Assembly (NCBI GenBank): GCA_028284705.1
Contig: JANQRE010000023.1
Span: 1-64,000 of the forward strand
Direction of reading: 5' to 3'
DNA from: Paracoccaceae bacterium
GTDB lineage: Bacteria; Pseudomonadota; Alphaproteobacteria; Rhodobacterales; Rhodobacteraceae
DNA length: 64,000 bases
The first letter of the stretch is position 1. Every line of letters starts with the position of its first letter. The notes under the pieces were generated by a model. It ran no database searches and was not told the DNA's origin. It worked only from the letters and a program-made list of their open reading frames with translations. This document shows positions 15,029 to 24,158 of this stretch, piece by piece. The position numbers and the translations under genes are program-made.

Positions 15029-16868
15029 AATATCTGGTCGGTGTATCCGGCGCGATCTCTCGTTGGGTCTCGATCTCATGCACTTTTTGATCAAATTTCC
15101 GCTGCGATCCACCGTCAAGCACCGCATTCAGTCGCGCCATACCCGCGGCGCGCCCGGTCTTGGCCCCAGTCGGGCTAACGCGTTCGATCACCTGGGCCCA
15201 TTCCCGGCGTGACTGGATGGAGTCCATAACGACCAGAATGGCACCTTCCTGATACTCTTCCCAGGAGAGTGTGAAACGCTCGCCCAAGCGGTAGAGGATC
15301 ATGCCCTTGGTCTCTGGTGGGGCGAAGGTCAGAAGTTCAGGACGGGCCTGAATGCGACGGGCGAACGCCTCGGCCTCCGCCGGGCCGGAAAAGAGCGCGC
15401 GGACCTCGACAATCGCCGCTTGCACCAGTTCGCCGACCTCGCGGGCCAGGTATTCCGCTGGTTTCACGATGAGGTAATAGGCTAGGGCCTTGATGGCCTC
15501 GAACGCCGCGCGCGAGATGAACCGCAGCAGCGAGAAGTCATTCGCGACCAGTTGGTGGTAGATATAGACGATGAAGTCGCCCACGGTTGCAATGCCCACG
15601 GCTGCGGTGAAGCCGCCCTTGGCGCCTACTCCGATGACAAGCTGCGCCCCTGCCCGGACGTAAAGCTTGCCTGTCGTGTCGTCGATCTCGATCTTGAAAT
15701 GCGCCTCCGCGCCAATCCCGGCATTGGCCGCGATTTGCACACCCACGTCAAAAACCGTCGACCAGCCATGTTCCTGACGATTGTGCCGCTCCTCGGGGTT
15801 GTCCCACTCAAGACCGCCTTTCACCCCGGCATTGGCTTCCACACCTGCGAATGCGCCGGCCGCGATCTCGCCTTTGCCACCGGCGCTTGAGCCTTTGCCT
15901 TTTACCTTGCCGTCCTGCTTGGGCACATATTCGATGCCCGCTGTCCCCATCACCGAGGCCCCCACCATCGCGTCGACCGCAATCTCCGCACGGAAGCGAA
16001 AATAGCCGAAATCCAGTTGGTGCTCGGCATTGGTCGAGCTTGGACCTTGCGATGGATCGCCCTCCTTGAAAGTCCAGAGCGCATGCCATCCGTCGCGGTC
16101 GGGCAAATAGCCTCGCAGGTCGGCCTTCGCTTCGGCGAGCACGGCGCGCGCATTTCCCGAGGCGCTGAGCCCATAGGCATTGGTGTTTGGATTGTAGCCC
16201 AGATTGAAACTGAACCCGGCATAGCCACGGAAGAGTTGCGCCGCAGCGGATACGTCGAAATTGGGATGATCAGAGTTCGAATAGACGAGGCTGTCATTCA
16301 CCGCATCGACCCAGGCGAGCCAGTTTGCGTCCCAGACATCGGTGATGGAACCCGAAACATTTCCTTTCAGAAGCGTCCCTTTGACCGAAATGCCCTTGGA
16401 GAGGTCATCTTTCAGCTTCTGGGAGATATCCGACCAGGCCTGGCGCAGCGCGCCACGTTCAAGCTGTGCGGTGCTGCCCTGCTTGCGGGCTTCCAGGAGG
16501 CTCTTGTCGACCTGATAGCTGCGCCAGTGGTTGCGCATTTTGTCGGAGCGCACATAGGTCCACCGTTTGCCGCGAATGCTGTAGGCCTGAACCAGATGTT
16601 TCGATGGCAAAGCCCCGCCGGTCTGCGGCACATAGCCGTCCAGTGTTTTGGCCAGTGCATCCTTTGCGGCGATCACAGCCTCGGGGTTTTCGCCGCGTTG
16701 CGCGTTTTCGATGTCTTTGAAGAGATTGTCGATCAACACGCTCTCTGCATTGACCACAATGCGATCTGGTCCACCAAACAGAAGCACAACGCTGTCACCC
16801 ACTGCCGGATCACCGCAGGACGGCACGTAAAACAGCTCCAGATCACCGCATTCTACGCAGATGCTCAC
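15021..16868 (-). CDS. Putative T6SS effector (VasX-like/polymorphic toxin)
   Basis: A 615-aa protein encoded between a DUF4123 adaptor (4-base overlap) and an FGE-like gene (8-base overlap). It starts with a short Cys-containing head (MSICVECGDLELFYVPSCGD). The centre is a Gly/Ala-rich region (GAFAGVEANAGVKGGLEW, IAANAGIGAEAHFKIEID, QLVIGVGAKGGFTAAVGIAT), which recalls the middle part of VasX/BTH_I2691-type T6SS toxins. Hydrophobic or amphipathic helices follow (AAVGIATVGDFIVYIYHQLV, FEAIKALAYYLIVKPAEYL). No nuclease or lipase catalytic motif is visible, so membrane perturbation is the best guess. The effector call depends mainly on the DUF4123 neighbour. No vgrG, hcp or tss genes are in the window. 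Confidence 0.6.
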   Translation of the reverse strand: MSICVECGDLELFYVPSCGDPAVGDSVVLLFGGPDRIVVNAESVLIDNLFKDIENAQRGENPEAVIAAKDALAKTLDGYVPQTGGALPSKHLVQAYSIRGKRWTYVRSDKMRNHWRSYQVDKSLLEARKQGSTAQLERGALRQAWSDISQKLKDDLSKGISVKGTLLKGNVSGSITDVWDANWLAWVDAVNDSLVYSNSDHPNFDVSAAAQLFRGYAGFSFNLGYNPNTNAYGLSASGNARAVLAEAKADLRGYLPDRDGWHALWTFKEGDPSQGPSSTNAEHQLDFGYFRFRAEIAVDAMVGASVMGTAGIEYVPKQDGKVKGKGSSAGGKGEIAAGAFAGVEANAGVKGGLEWDNPEERHNRQEHGWSTVFDVGVQIAANAGIGAEAHFKIEIDDTTGKLYVRAGAQLVIGVGAKGGFTAAVGIATVGDFIVYIYHQLVANDFSLLRFISRAAFEAIKALAYYLIVKPAEYLAREVGELVQAAIVEVRALFSGPAEAEAFARRIQARPELLTFAPPETKGMILYRLGERFTLSWEEYQEGAILVVMDSIQSRREWAQVIERVSPTGAKTGRAAGMARLNAVLDGGSQRKFDQKVHEIETQREIAPDTPTRYYA

Positions 16869-17779
16869 GCCGAAACACGCTCCAATCCAAACCGTCGCCG
16901 CGTTTCATGCAAAATGAACCCCATTGAATAGTCACCTTCTGAAATCGTTCGCCAAATCGGACCCTGATGGTCCGGGCCGATCTGCTGAAGGACCACAAAC
17001 GCATCCACGAGATTCGTATCATGGCTGTAGCCGTAGCGTTGCAGCCAAACGGCGGTTTTTACAAATTCTTCGTGGTCCGATGCGGCAATGTCATACTCGA
17101 CACAAAGCCGACACGCCGTGCGTGTGAACTCGACATGTTGCATGGCCTGCCATTTGCGCCGTGTCAGGACGAAGGGCGCCGGATCGATCTCAGGTTCCGG
17201 GTCAACGCTGAGAACCGAGGCTGTCCAAACCTCTGGACGCAACTGCTCAACGGTGACGATGCGGTCGATTGCAGCAAAGAAGTGCGCGACCTCTCCGGGC
17301 TCCGCCTGTTGCAGGACGGCTGAGAGGAAATCCGGCTCAAAGAAACGGAAGAAGAACCGGTTGCCTTCCTCATCAGGCAACAGAGTGAATTTGCGAAGAT
17401 GCGCCCAAAGAGCATCGAAGCTCTGCGGTGAGCGGATCAGGATACCCGCCTGTCGGTCCCAGAGATGCCAGGCGGCCTCTCCGCGGGTCATCATGTTGCG
17501 CAGCAACTTCGCCTGCGGGGTCAACTCAACCAGCCAAGGGGCCACATCGGCATGTTCTTCGAAGGCTTCGCCGATGTAGAGGCACTGATGGCGCAGATTT
17601 TCCGCCATGCACATCTCAACGATCCCGGGCACTTTCGCACCATCGAGAACCGCAAAAAGCGCGATATCACCACCCAAAACGGGCTCTTCCAACAACTCGG
17701 GAACGATATCAGTCGCGCCGAACGTGTTTTCCAGCGGAACGAGGTCACTGATCTGGTCAATTCGCAGCTGGCTTGACAT
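16865..17779 (-). CDS. DUF4123 T6SS effector adaptor/chaperone
   Basis: A 304-aa DUF4123 (Tap/TEC) protein. Such proteins load cargo effectors on VgrG. Family features seen are ALFAVLDGAKVPGI, the hydrophobic APWLVEL, AWHLWDRQAGILIRS and LWAHLRKFTLLPDEEGNRFFFRFFEP, the typical LRRF...RFYDP core. It is first in a three-gene operon with the effector and the FGE-like protein. It is clearly paralogous to the protein at 43235 (APWLVEL, WHLWxxQAGI and LWxHLRKFT are shared). The promoter should lie in 17780-18045. Confidence 0.85.
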   Translation of the reverse strand: MSSQLRIDQISDLVPLENTFGATDIVPELLEEPVLGGDIALFAVLDGAKVPGIVEMCMAENLRHQCLYIGEAFEEHADVAPWLVELTPQAKLLRNMMTRGEAAWHLWDRQAGILIRSPQSFDALWAHLRKFTLLPDEEGNRFFFRFFEPDFLSAVLQQAEPGEVAHFFAAIDRIVTVEQLRPEVWTASVLSVDPEPEIDPAPFVLTRRKWQAMQHVEFTRTACRLCVEYDIAASDHEEFVKTAVWLQRYGYSHDTNLVDAFVVLQQIGPDHQGPIWRTISEGDYSMGFILHETRRRFGLERVSA

Positions 17780-18045
17780 GCAGCGGACGCTCTCAAAACG
17801 AAAACTCTATTGCAAGTCCAAAGCGTTAAATACCTTGTGATGGCTTCCACGCGAGCCAGCCCAGGTCATCAAAGGGCTCCGTTTCTATGGCCAAAGTCGC
17901 GTATCGGTGCCTCCATGCGGCAAGCTCTCGTTGCGTTTTTGCTACATGTTTGTTGCCTTGCCGCAATATCGCCACATTCCCGCCCGGGGCCTGCCCAACT
18001 CTCATGCTGAGCTGACCTAAGAGCAGCAAACATAAGAGGTACGCT

Positions 18046-18138
18046 ATGGAGAATCGACCTCGCCCACCCGCGGATCGCGACGCGAAACCGCCGCAACCGC
18101 AAAAACCCGTGCGCTTCACGGATTGGGCAAGCATCTAG
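18046..18138 (+). CDS. Possible 30-aa peptide
   Basis: A short ORF reading MENRPRPPADRDAKPPQPQK then PVRFTDWASI, preceded by AAGAGG 6 bases before the ATG. It is Pro/Arg-rich with a defined C-terminus. It lies just upstream of the TfoX-like gene on the same strand. It is too short to judge, but the ribosome binding site and composition favour translation. Confidence 0.35.
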   Translation: MENRPRPPADRDAKPPQPQKPVRFTDWASI

Positions 18139-18171
18139 AAAACATCTCGGTACGGGCCTAGGCTTGGGCCC

Positions 18172-18510
18172 ATGTCCGACCCGATATCTTCGATCCGCAA
18201 TCTTGGCCCTGCCTATGAGCAGAGCTTCGCCAAGATCGGAATCACAACCGCAGATCAGCTTCGCGAGATTGGCGCAGATGAGGCTTATGGCCGTCTGCTC
18301 GCCGCTGGCACACGCCCGCATTTCATCGGCTACTACGTGCTTGTAATGGGGTTACAAGGGCGACCGTGGAACGATTGCAAGGGCAATGAGAAGCTTGAGC
18401 TGCGCAAACGGTTCGATGCACTCAAGGAAACACGTTTCAATAAGGAATTGAGCGGCTTAGAGCGTGTTCTTGATGAGATTGGCGTCGTCGAGCGGTCGCA
18501 AAATTCTTGA
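18172..18510 (+). CDS. TfoX/Sxy C-terminal-domain protein
   Basis: A 112-aa protein consisting only of the TfoX C-terminal helix-hairpin-helix-like domain: ISSIRNLGPAYEQSFAKIGITTADQLREIGADEAY. The N-terminal domain of full-length TfoX/Sxy competence regulators is absent. Stand-alone copies are common in alphaproteobacteria and may bind nucleic acid or protein. It is followed 31 bases later by the DUF4112 gene. Confidence 0.85.
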   Translation: MSDPISSIRNLGPAYEQSFAKIGITTADQLREIGADEAYGRLLAAGTRPHFIGYYVLVMGLQGRPWNDCKGNEKLELRKRFDALKETRFNKELSGLERVLDEIGVVERSQNS

Positions 18511-18541
18511 AATCACCGAATGTAAATACTATTTACATTAT

Positions 18542-18943
18542 ATGAACGAGGAGACAGACGGAACACTCGCCCGGCTCGACCGGATGGCATATGTGCTGGA
18601 AAACGTAATCCCGATCCCAGGAACCAATATCCGCTTTGGCCTTGATGCCGCCGCGGGTTTTGTGCCGGTTGTCGGTGACGTCATCATGCTCGTCCCGGCG
18701 AGCCATATTCTTCACACCGCACATCGAATGGGCGCATCTCGACGCCTTTTGATCCGCATGGGGCTCAATCTTGGCATCGACGTTATCGTTGGTATGGTCC
18801 CCCTCGTGGGTGACATCTTCGATATGGGCTGGAACGCAAATACCCGCAATGTCAACTTGTTACGCGGCTTTCTTGAGACGCGCGGCACTTACGATCTTGA
18901 TCTTCTGCCGATTGCAGTCGCCCCAGAGCAGACGACCTCTTAG
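18542..18943 (+). CDS. DUF4112 membrane protein
   Basis: The ATG at 18542 (MNEETDGTLARLDRMAYVLE) gives 133 aa; the upstream part of the ORF overlaps the TfoX gene. The DUF4112 pattern is visible: IPIPGTNIRFGLDAAAGFVPVVGDV, then LGIDVIVGMVPLVGDIFDMGWNANTRNV. The two G-x-V-P-x-V/L-G-D segments lie in hydrophobic hairpins. It is probably an inner-membrane protein of unknown function. Confidence 0.85.
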   Translation: MNEETDGTLARLDRMAYVLENVIPIPGTNIRFGLDAAAGFVPVVGDVIMLVPASHILHTAHRMGASRRLLIRMGLNLGIDVIVGMVPLVGDIFDMGWNANTRNVNLLRGFLETRGTYDLDLLPIAVAPEQTTS

Positions 18944-19009
18944 ACAAGGACCTGACAAGCGCGGCATTTCGCGGTTTAGTGCCTGCAAATTGATGATCTG
19001 TTGAGTGCC

Positions 19010-20227
19010 ATGGCCACAGAAACCGCTGAAAACCGCCTGCGCGACGCGTTGCGCCACCATTCCGAAGGGCGCGAGAAGGAAGCGCGCAAACTTATCCGCA
19101 ACCTGCCCCCTCTAAAGACCCTAACAGACCGGGCCGCTTATCTTCGGCTGAAGCGCGCTCTGGGGCAGCCAATGCCGGAGGATGAGGCGCGTCTCGACGT
19201 CGATTTGGCGAAGACAGCGTCGGAGTGGCAGGGGCATTACGATCAGGCTCGCGCGCTCTATCTGCTGGGGCGGACCCCTGAGGCATTGGAAGCGGCACTT
19301 GAAGCCCAAAAGGGCGGAATCGAGGATCGCGGACCTGCCCTCTTGCTGTTGAAAATCTATCTCGACCAGAAGGAGCCCGACAAAGCGGCGGATGCCATCC
19401 TCGCCACCGCCGCGGAACGCAAGAAGCCCGGCGGGTTGCTGCTGGCTGCTGCGAAGGTTCTCGGACAGGCCGGACATGGCGCGGCCGCTGAGCGATTGCT
19501 GGACGCCGCCGAGCCGCATCAGGGTGACGACCGCGCGGAGTTCGACTATGTCGCTGCAGGCATTCGCGGCACCGCCCCCGCAGACGCGGATCAAGGCAAG
19601 ATGGCTGCCGCAATCTTCGACAAATTCGCCAGCGACTATGACGAGGTTCTGGCCTCGATCGGCAACAACGGACCGCAACTGATCGGCAAGATGCTTGAGG
19701 CGCTGCCGATGGCGCGCAAAGGATCGATGCAAGTGCTGGACGCAGGCTGCGGGACCGGGCTATGCGGCGACATCCTCAAGCCCTATGCAAAGAACCTGCA
19801 AGGCGCTGATATCTCGGTGCCGATGCTTGAGAGGGCGAAGAAACGCAATTTATATCATGGACTTACGAGAACTGATCTAAATCAGCCGGCGACAATCCCC
19901 GCGGGCCCCTTCGATCTGATTGTCCTAGCGGACGTGTTGCTCTATTTCGGCGATCTTGCGCCGGTGTTGACGCCCCTGGTTCAGCGTATGAAACCGGGCG
20001 GTTGGATGCTGTTGACGGTTGAGGATGGCAGCGATCTGCCCAGCCCGGGCTATCAATTGGGCGCGTCTGGGCGGCACAAACATAGCGAGGCGCATGTGGC
20101 GCAGGCTTTGAATGCGGCGGGACTCGGCAAGACCAAATTCGAGATGCGCGAAACCCTGCGCCATGAATTTGGCATGCCCATTGCAGGGCTGGCGATGGCC
20201 GCTCAGAAGCCGATGCTCGCTTTTTGA
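19010..20227 (+). CDS. TPR-containing class I SAM-dependent methyltransferase
   Basis: A 405-aa protein, starting at the ATG at 19010 rather than the TTG at 19001. The N-terminal half has tetratricopeptide-like helical repeats (QARALYLLGRTPEALEAALE, LKIYLDQKEPDKAADAIL). The C-terminal half is a Rossmann methyltransferase: motif I VLDAGCGTGLCGDIL, motif II-like LQGADISVPMLERAKKR and motif IV FDLIVLADVLLYFGDL. The region before motif I (FDKFASDYDEVLASIG) resembles trans-aconitate/biotin-type methyltransferases. The substrate is unknown. Confidence 0.82.
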   Translation: MATETAENRLRDALRHHSEGREKEARKLIRNLPPLKTLTDRAAYLRLKRALGQPMPEDEARLDVDLAKTASEWQGHYDQARALYLLGRTPEALEAALEAQKGGIEDRGPALLLLKIYLDQKEPDKAADAILATAAERKKPGGLLLAAAKVLGQAGHGAAAERLLDAAEPHQGDDRAEFDYVAAGIRGTAPADADQGKMAAAIFDKFASDYDEVLASIGNNGPQLIGKMLEALPMARKGSMQVLDAGCGTGLCGDILKPYAKNLQGADISVPMLERAKKRNLYHGLTRTDLNQPATIPAGPFDLIVLADVLLYFGDLAPVLTPLVQRMKPGGWMLLTVEDGSDLPSPGYQLGASGRHKHSEAHVAQALNAAGLGKTKFEMRETLRHEFGMPIAGLAMAAQKPMLAF

Positions 20228-20349
20228 ATGTCTCTGGTCGCCCTGAAACGAACCTTCAGAGGCACCGCATTAACCAATTGACGGCCCGTCTCGATAAAAT
20301 TTTTAAGGACGATCTGGGGGTGCCCCAGAGAGCCCCCACCGCATGTGGA

Positions 20350-20386
20350 TAAAAAAAGACCCGCACCGGGTGCTCCGATGCGGGCC
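20350..20386 (-). terminator. Rho-independent terminator of ndk
   Basis: On the minus strand a GGCCCGCATC / GGTGCGGGTC stem is followed by a run of seven T residues. It lies 26 bases after the ndk stop. Confidence 0.8.
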
Positions 20387-20412
20387 AGCGATAAAATTTT
20401 TATCGGTAGAAG

Positions 20413-20835
20413 TTAACCGACCAGTTCCAGGCCGGAGAAGAAGTAGGCAATCTCTTCTTTCGCTGTGTCCGGTCCGTCCGAGCCATGCACCGAATTCTCG
20501 CCAATCGACAATGCGAATTCCTTGCGGATCGTGCCCTCATCCGCTTCCGCCGGGTTCGTGGCACCCATCACTTCGCGGTTTTTCGCAATCGCGTTCTCGC
20601 CTTCCAGGACCTGCACGACAATCGGTTCGGAGGACATGAATTCGCAGAGCTCGTCATAAAACGGGCGCTCTTTATGCACCGCGTAAAACACGCCCGCCTG
20701 CGCTTTGGTCAGATGGATACGTTTCTGCGCGATGACACGAAGGCCAGCCGCTTCCAGTTTAGCGACAATCGCCCCGGTGAGATTGCGTTTCGTGGCGTCG
20801 GGCTTGACGATCGAAAAGGTGCGTTCCAGTGCCAT
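20413..20835 (-). CDS. ndk: Nucleoside diphosphate kinase
   Basis: A 140-aa enzyme transferring the gamma phosphate from ATP to NDPs through a phosphohistidine. The N-terminus [20 protein letters not shown] is typical and the active-site His is in ENSVHGSDG. Length and the C-terminal [11 protein letters not shown] match the family. It is a single gene with its own terminator downstream and diverges from the ABC-F gene. Confidence 0.98.
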   Translation of the reverse strand: MALERTFSIVKPDATKRNLTGAIVAKLEAAGLRVIAQKRIHLTKAQAGVFYAVHKERPFYDELCEFMSSEPIVVQVLEGENAIAKNREVMGATNPAEADEGTIRKEFALSIGENSVHGSDGPDTAKEEIAYFFSGLELVG

Positions 20836-20950
20836 GACAGCTCTCCTTGAATGAGTTTGCCGCCCTCTAGCATGGGGTCCAACCGGTGAAAACCCGACAA
20901 TTCACACCCGCCGATTGACACCGTCGCGCCGCTTCGTCACACCGCGCCCC

Positions 20951-22792
20951 ATGCTGATGATTTCGCAGATCACCTATGCCGTGGAGGGCCGCACGCTGTT
21001 CGAAGAGGCCTCCGCCATCATCCCGACCGGCCACAAGGTCGGGCTGGTTGGCCGTAATGGTACGGGCAAGACCACGCTGTTTCGTCTGATCCGCGGTGAA
21101 TTGAGCCTTGAGTCCGGGTCGATCACCCTGCCCGACCGCGCGCGGATCGGGGGTGTCGCCCAGGAGGTGCCGTCATCTGAGACCTCTTTGATCGACACCG
21201 TGCTGGCCGCTGATACCGAACGGGCATCCCTCCTAGCCGAGGCGGACAGGGCCACCGACCCAACCCGCATCGCCGAGATCCAAACCCGTCTCACCGATAT
21301 CGACGCCTGGTCCGCCGAAGCGCGCGCGGCATCCATCCTCTCCGGCCTCGGCTTCACTCATGCCGAGCAGCAGATGCCCTGCTCCGCTTTCTCCGGCGGC
21401 TGGCGCATGCGTGTCGCCTTGGCCGCCGTTCTGTTCTCTGAACCCGACGTTCTGCTCCTCGACGAACCCACCAACTACCTCGACCTCGAAGGCGCGCTGT
21501 GGCTTGAGACCTATCTCAGCCGCTATCCCCACACTGTTATCATCATCAGCCACGACCGCGCGCTGCTGAACCGCGCCGTCAACGCGATCCTCCATCTCGA
21601 ACACAAGCGCCTCACCTATTACACCGGCCCCTACGATCAATTCGCCAAACAGCGCGCCGCCAATCGCGCTGTGCAGGCGGCGGCCGCGAAGAAACAGGAA
21701 GCCCGCCGCGCCCATCTGCAAGCCTTCGTGGACCGCTTCAAAGCCAAAGCCTCGAAGGCGAAACAGGCGCAAAGCCGGGTGAAAATGCTGGAGAAGATGG
21801 AGGCAATCACGCTGCCTGAGGACCAGGCCCGCACGGTCTTCACTTTTCCCGAACCCGAGGAACTTTCGCCGCCCATTATCAACACTGAGTCCGCCTCGAC
21901 CGGCTATGGTGACGCGGTTGTACTAAGCCATCTTAATCTGCGCATCGATCAGGACGACCGCATCGCGCTTCTGGGCCGCAATGGCGAAGGCAAATCGACT
22001 CTAGCCAAGATGCTCTCCGACCGGTTGCCATTGATGGGCGGGCGAATGAACCGGTCGAACAAGCTACGCATTGGATTCTTCGCGCAACATCAGGTCGAGG
22101 AGCTTCGCATCGACGAAACCCCGCTGGATCACCTGTTCCGCGAGCGCCCAGCAGAGGGCCAGGCGAAACTGCGCGCGCGCCTCGCCTCGTTCGGCCTTGG
22201 CGCGGACCAGGCGGAGACAAAAGTTGGCAAGCTCTCCGGCGGACAGAAAGCACGCCTCTCCCTGCTGCTCGCCACCCTCCCCGCACCGCATCTGCTAATC
22301 CTCGACGAACCGACCAACCACCTCGATATCGAGAGCCGTGAAGCGCTGGTCGAAGCGCTCACCGCCTATTCCGGCGCCGTCATCGTCGTCAGTCACGATA
22401 TGCACCTGCTCTCTCTAGTTGCCGACCGGCTCTGGCTGGTGAAAGACGGTCGTGTTACGCCTTATACCGAGGACCTTCAGGCCTATCGCAAAATGCTTCT
22501 CGCCCCGCCTGAAAAGCCCTCCAAAGAGAAACCAAAACCTAAACGCGCCAGCCGTGATCAGGTGCTTGAGCTGCGTGCCCAGGTTCGCAAGGCCGAGGCT
22601 CGGGTTGAGAAACTGACCGAAATGCAGGACGAGTTGGCCAAGAGGCTTGCCGACCCGAAGGTGTATGAGGATGCGATGGCCAGCAAGCGCGCGGTCTGGC
22701 AGAAGAAATATGCCGAAGTGATGGATGCGCTCGACCGTGCTGAAGGTCTGTGGGTGTCGGCGCAAGAAAAACTCGACAAGGCAGAGGCTTAA
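20951..22792 (+). CDS. ABC-F family ribosome-associated ATPase
   Basis: The ATG at 20951 (MLMISQITYAVEGRTLFEEA) gives 613 aa. Two ABC cassettes are present without membrane segments: Walker A GRNGTGKTT and GRNGEGKST, signatures FSGGWRMRVALA and LSGGQKARLSLLL, Walker B LLLDEPTNYLDLE and LILDEPTNHLDIE. The linker between them is charged (KAKASKAKQAQSRVKMLEKM), the P-site-tRNA interaction motif of ABC-F. The C-terminus is a basic coiled coil (RAQVRKAEARVEKLTEMQDEL). It is closest to the YheS/Uup types. It acts on translating ribosomes. It ends 3 bases before marC. Confidence 0.93.
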   Translation: MLMISQITYAVEGRTLFEEASAIIPTGHKVGLVGRNGTGKTTLFRLIRGELSLESGSITLPDRARIGGVAQEVPSSETSLIDTVLAADTERASLLAEADRATDPTRIAEIQTRLTDIDAWSAEARAASILSGLGFTHAEQQMPCSAFSGGWRMRVALAAVLFSEPDVLLLDEPTNYLDLEGALWLETYLSRYPHTVIIISHDRALLNRAVNAILHLEHKRLTYYTGPYDQFAKQRAANRAVQAAAAKKQEARRAHLQAFVDRFKAKASKAKQAQSRVKMLEKMEAITLPEDQARTVFTFPEPEELSPPIINTESASTGYGDAVVLSHLNLRIDQDDRIALLGRNGEGKSTLAKMLSDRLPLMGGRMNRSNKLRIGFFAQHQVEELRIDETPLDHLFRERPAEGQAKLRARLASFGLGADQAETKVGKLSGGQKARLSLLLATLPAPHLLILDEPTNHLDIESREALVEALTAYSGAVIVVSHDMHLLSLVADRLWLVKDGRVTPYTEDLQAYRKMLLAPPEKPSKEKPKPKRASRDQVLELRAQVRKAEARVEKLTEMQDELAKRLADPKVYEDAMASKRAVWQKKYAEVMDALDRAEGLWVSAQEKLDKAEA

Positions 22793-22795
22793 GAG

Positions 22796-23422
22796 ATGGA
22801 CCTCACCTTCGCCATCACAGCGTTTGTGACGCTTTTTGTGGTCATCGACCCGATCGGCCTGACCCCGATGTTCGTGGCTCTCACGCAAGGCATGAGCGCC
22901 GCGCAGCGCCGTCGGATTGCCACCCGCGCCTGCCTTGCGGCCATCGTTATCCTGACGATTTTCGGCCTCGCCGGTGAAGAGGTGCTGGCCTTTATCGGCA
23001 TCTCGATGCCCGCCTTCCGCATCTCCGGCGGCATTCTGCTCTTCGTTACAGCCTTCGACATGCTCTTTGAACGCCGCGATCAGCGCCGGGAGAACCAGGC
23101 CGATGAGGGCGAAGCGCGCGACGATCCATCGATCTTCCCCCTTGCCATGCCGCTCATCGCCGGCGCGGGTGCTATGGCCACGATGATCCTGCTCGTAGGC
23201 TCTGCCAATGGAGACATCGCAAAAATCGCCACGGTGCATGCGGCCATGGCCATCGTCGTCGGTCTGGTCTTTGCCTTGGCCCAGACCGCCGGTCTGATGG
23301 AGCGCCTGCTGGGCCGCACTGGCATTAAGGTCGTCACCCGCCTGCTGGGCATGTTACTCGCCGCACTGGCGGTGCAATTCGTGCTCGATGGCCTGCGCGA
23401 TTTCGGTTTTGTGGCATCGTGA
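22796..23422 (+). CDS. MarC family (UPF0056) membrane protein
   Basis: A 208-aa polytopic inner-membrane protein. TLFVVIDPIGLTPMFVALT near the N-terminus and AMPLIAGAGAMATMILLV in the middle are the family's conserved P-x-G and G-P/A-G regions. About six hydrophobic segments are visible. It is not an established multidrug transporter despite the name. It probably shares a transcript with the ABC-F gene (3-base gap). Confidence 0.92.
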   Translation: MDLTFAITAFVTLFVVIDPIGLTPMFVALTQGMSAAQRRRIATRACLAAIVILTIFGLAGEEVLAFIGISMPAFRISGGILLFVTAFDMLFERRDQRRENQADEGEARDDPSIFPLAMPLIAGAGAMATMILLVGSANGDIAKIATVHAAMAIVVGLVFALAQTAGLMERLLGRTGIKVVTRLLGMLLAALAVQFVLDGLRDFGFVAS

Positions 23423-23459
23423 CGGCTGCCTTCCTATATAGGAACAAAAGGAGGCAGGC

Positions 23460-24041
23460 ATGAGCGGCGATGACTATGGCAGATTGATCTATCTGGTCCT
23501 TCTGGGATCGGTGATCGCGGGCTATTTCTTCATGTCCAACCGCAACCGGCTGGGCGAGGTCGCCCGGGGCGCGATCCTTTGGGTGTTCATCTTCCTCGGC
23601 GTCGCTGTCACATATGGTCTCTGGAACGATATCTCGCGCACCATTCTGCCGCGCCAGAGCGTTTCCATGGAGACCGGCCAGATCGAGGCACCGCGCCGCG
23701 ATGACGGCCATTTCTACCTGACCCTGGAGCTAAACGACACGCCCGTCGAATTCGTCGTCGATACTGGAGCGACAGATGTCGTGCTCAGCCAGCGCGACGC
23801 GGAACGCATCGGAATTGACGTGGAGAATCTGGAGTTTAGCGGACGTGCTTCAACCGCCAATGGCACCGTGCGCACCGCCCGCATCCGCATCGAAGATGTC
23901 GCCATCAGCGGCATCACCGAGGAACCACTGCGGGCCTGGGTCAATGAGGGCGAGCTTGATACCTCCCTCTTGGGCATGTCCTACCTACAGCGCTATGACA
24001 GCGTTGAAATTCAGGGAAACCGCCTGCTTCTGACCCGCTGA
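23460..24041 (+). CDS. Retropepsin-like aspartic protease, TIGR02281 family
   Basis: A 193-aa protein with two N-terminal hydrophobic segments (LIYLVLLGSVIAGYFF and GAILWVFIFLGVAVTYGLW), then a clan AA protease domain with the catalytic VEFVVDTGATDVVLS and LDTSLLGMSYLQRYDSVE. It is membrane anchored, with the domain presumably periplasmic. AAAGGAGG lies just before the ATG. The role is not established; it may be a dimeric single-lobe peptidase. Confidence 0.88.
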   Translation: MSGDDYGRLIYLVLLGSVIAGYFFMSNRNRLGEVARGAILWVFIFLGVAVTYGLWNDISRTILPRQSVSMETGQIEAPRRDDGHFYLTLELNDTPVEFVVDTGATDVVLSQRDAERIGIDVENLEFSGRASTANGTVRTARIRIEDVAISGITEEPLRAWVNEGELDTSLLGMSYLQRYDSVEIQGNRLLLTR

Positions 24042-24158
24042 CCTCGATCTGGTCAAAAACACCCAAAACCCTAACCGCGCCACGTGCGCTCAGCTCCGAT
24101 CAACGCGTCACGCCCGCCCTCACGCTATGTCAAACCGGCGCGGGAGCGCGCATTTGGA

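Noticed and set aside
16017-16931. 304-aa plus-strand ORF
   Set aside because: Antisense to the effector gene, which is supported by overlaps with both neighbours.
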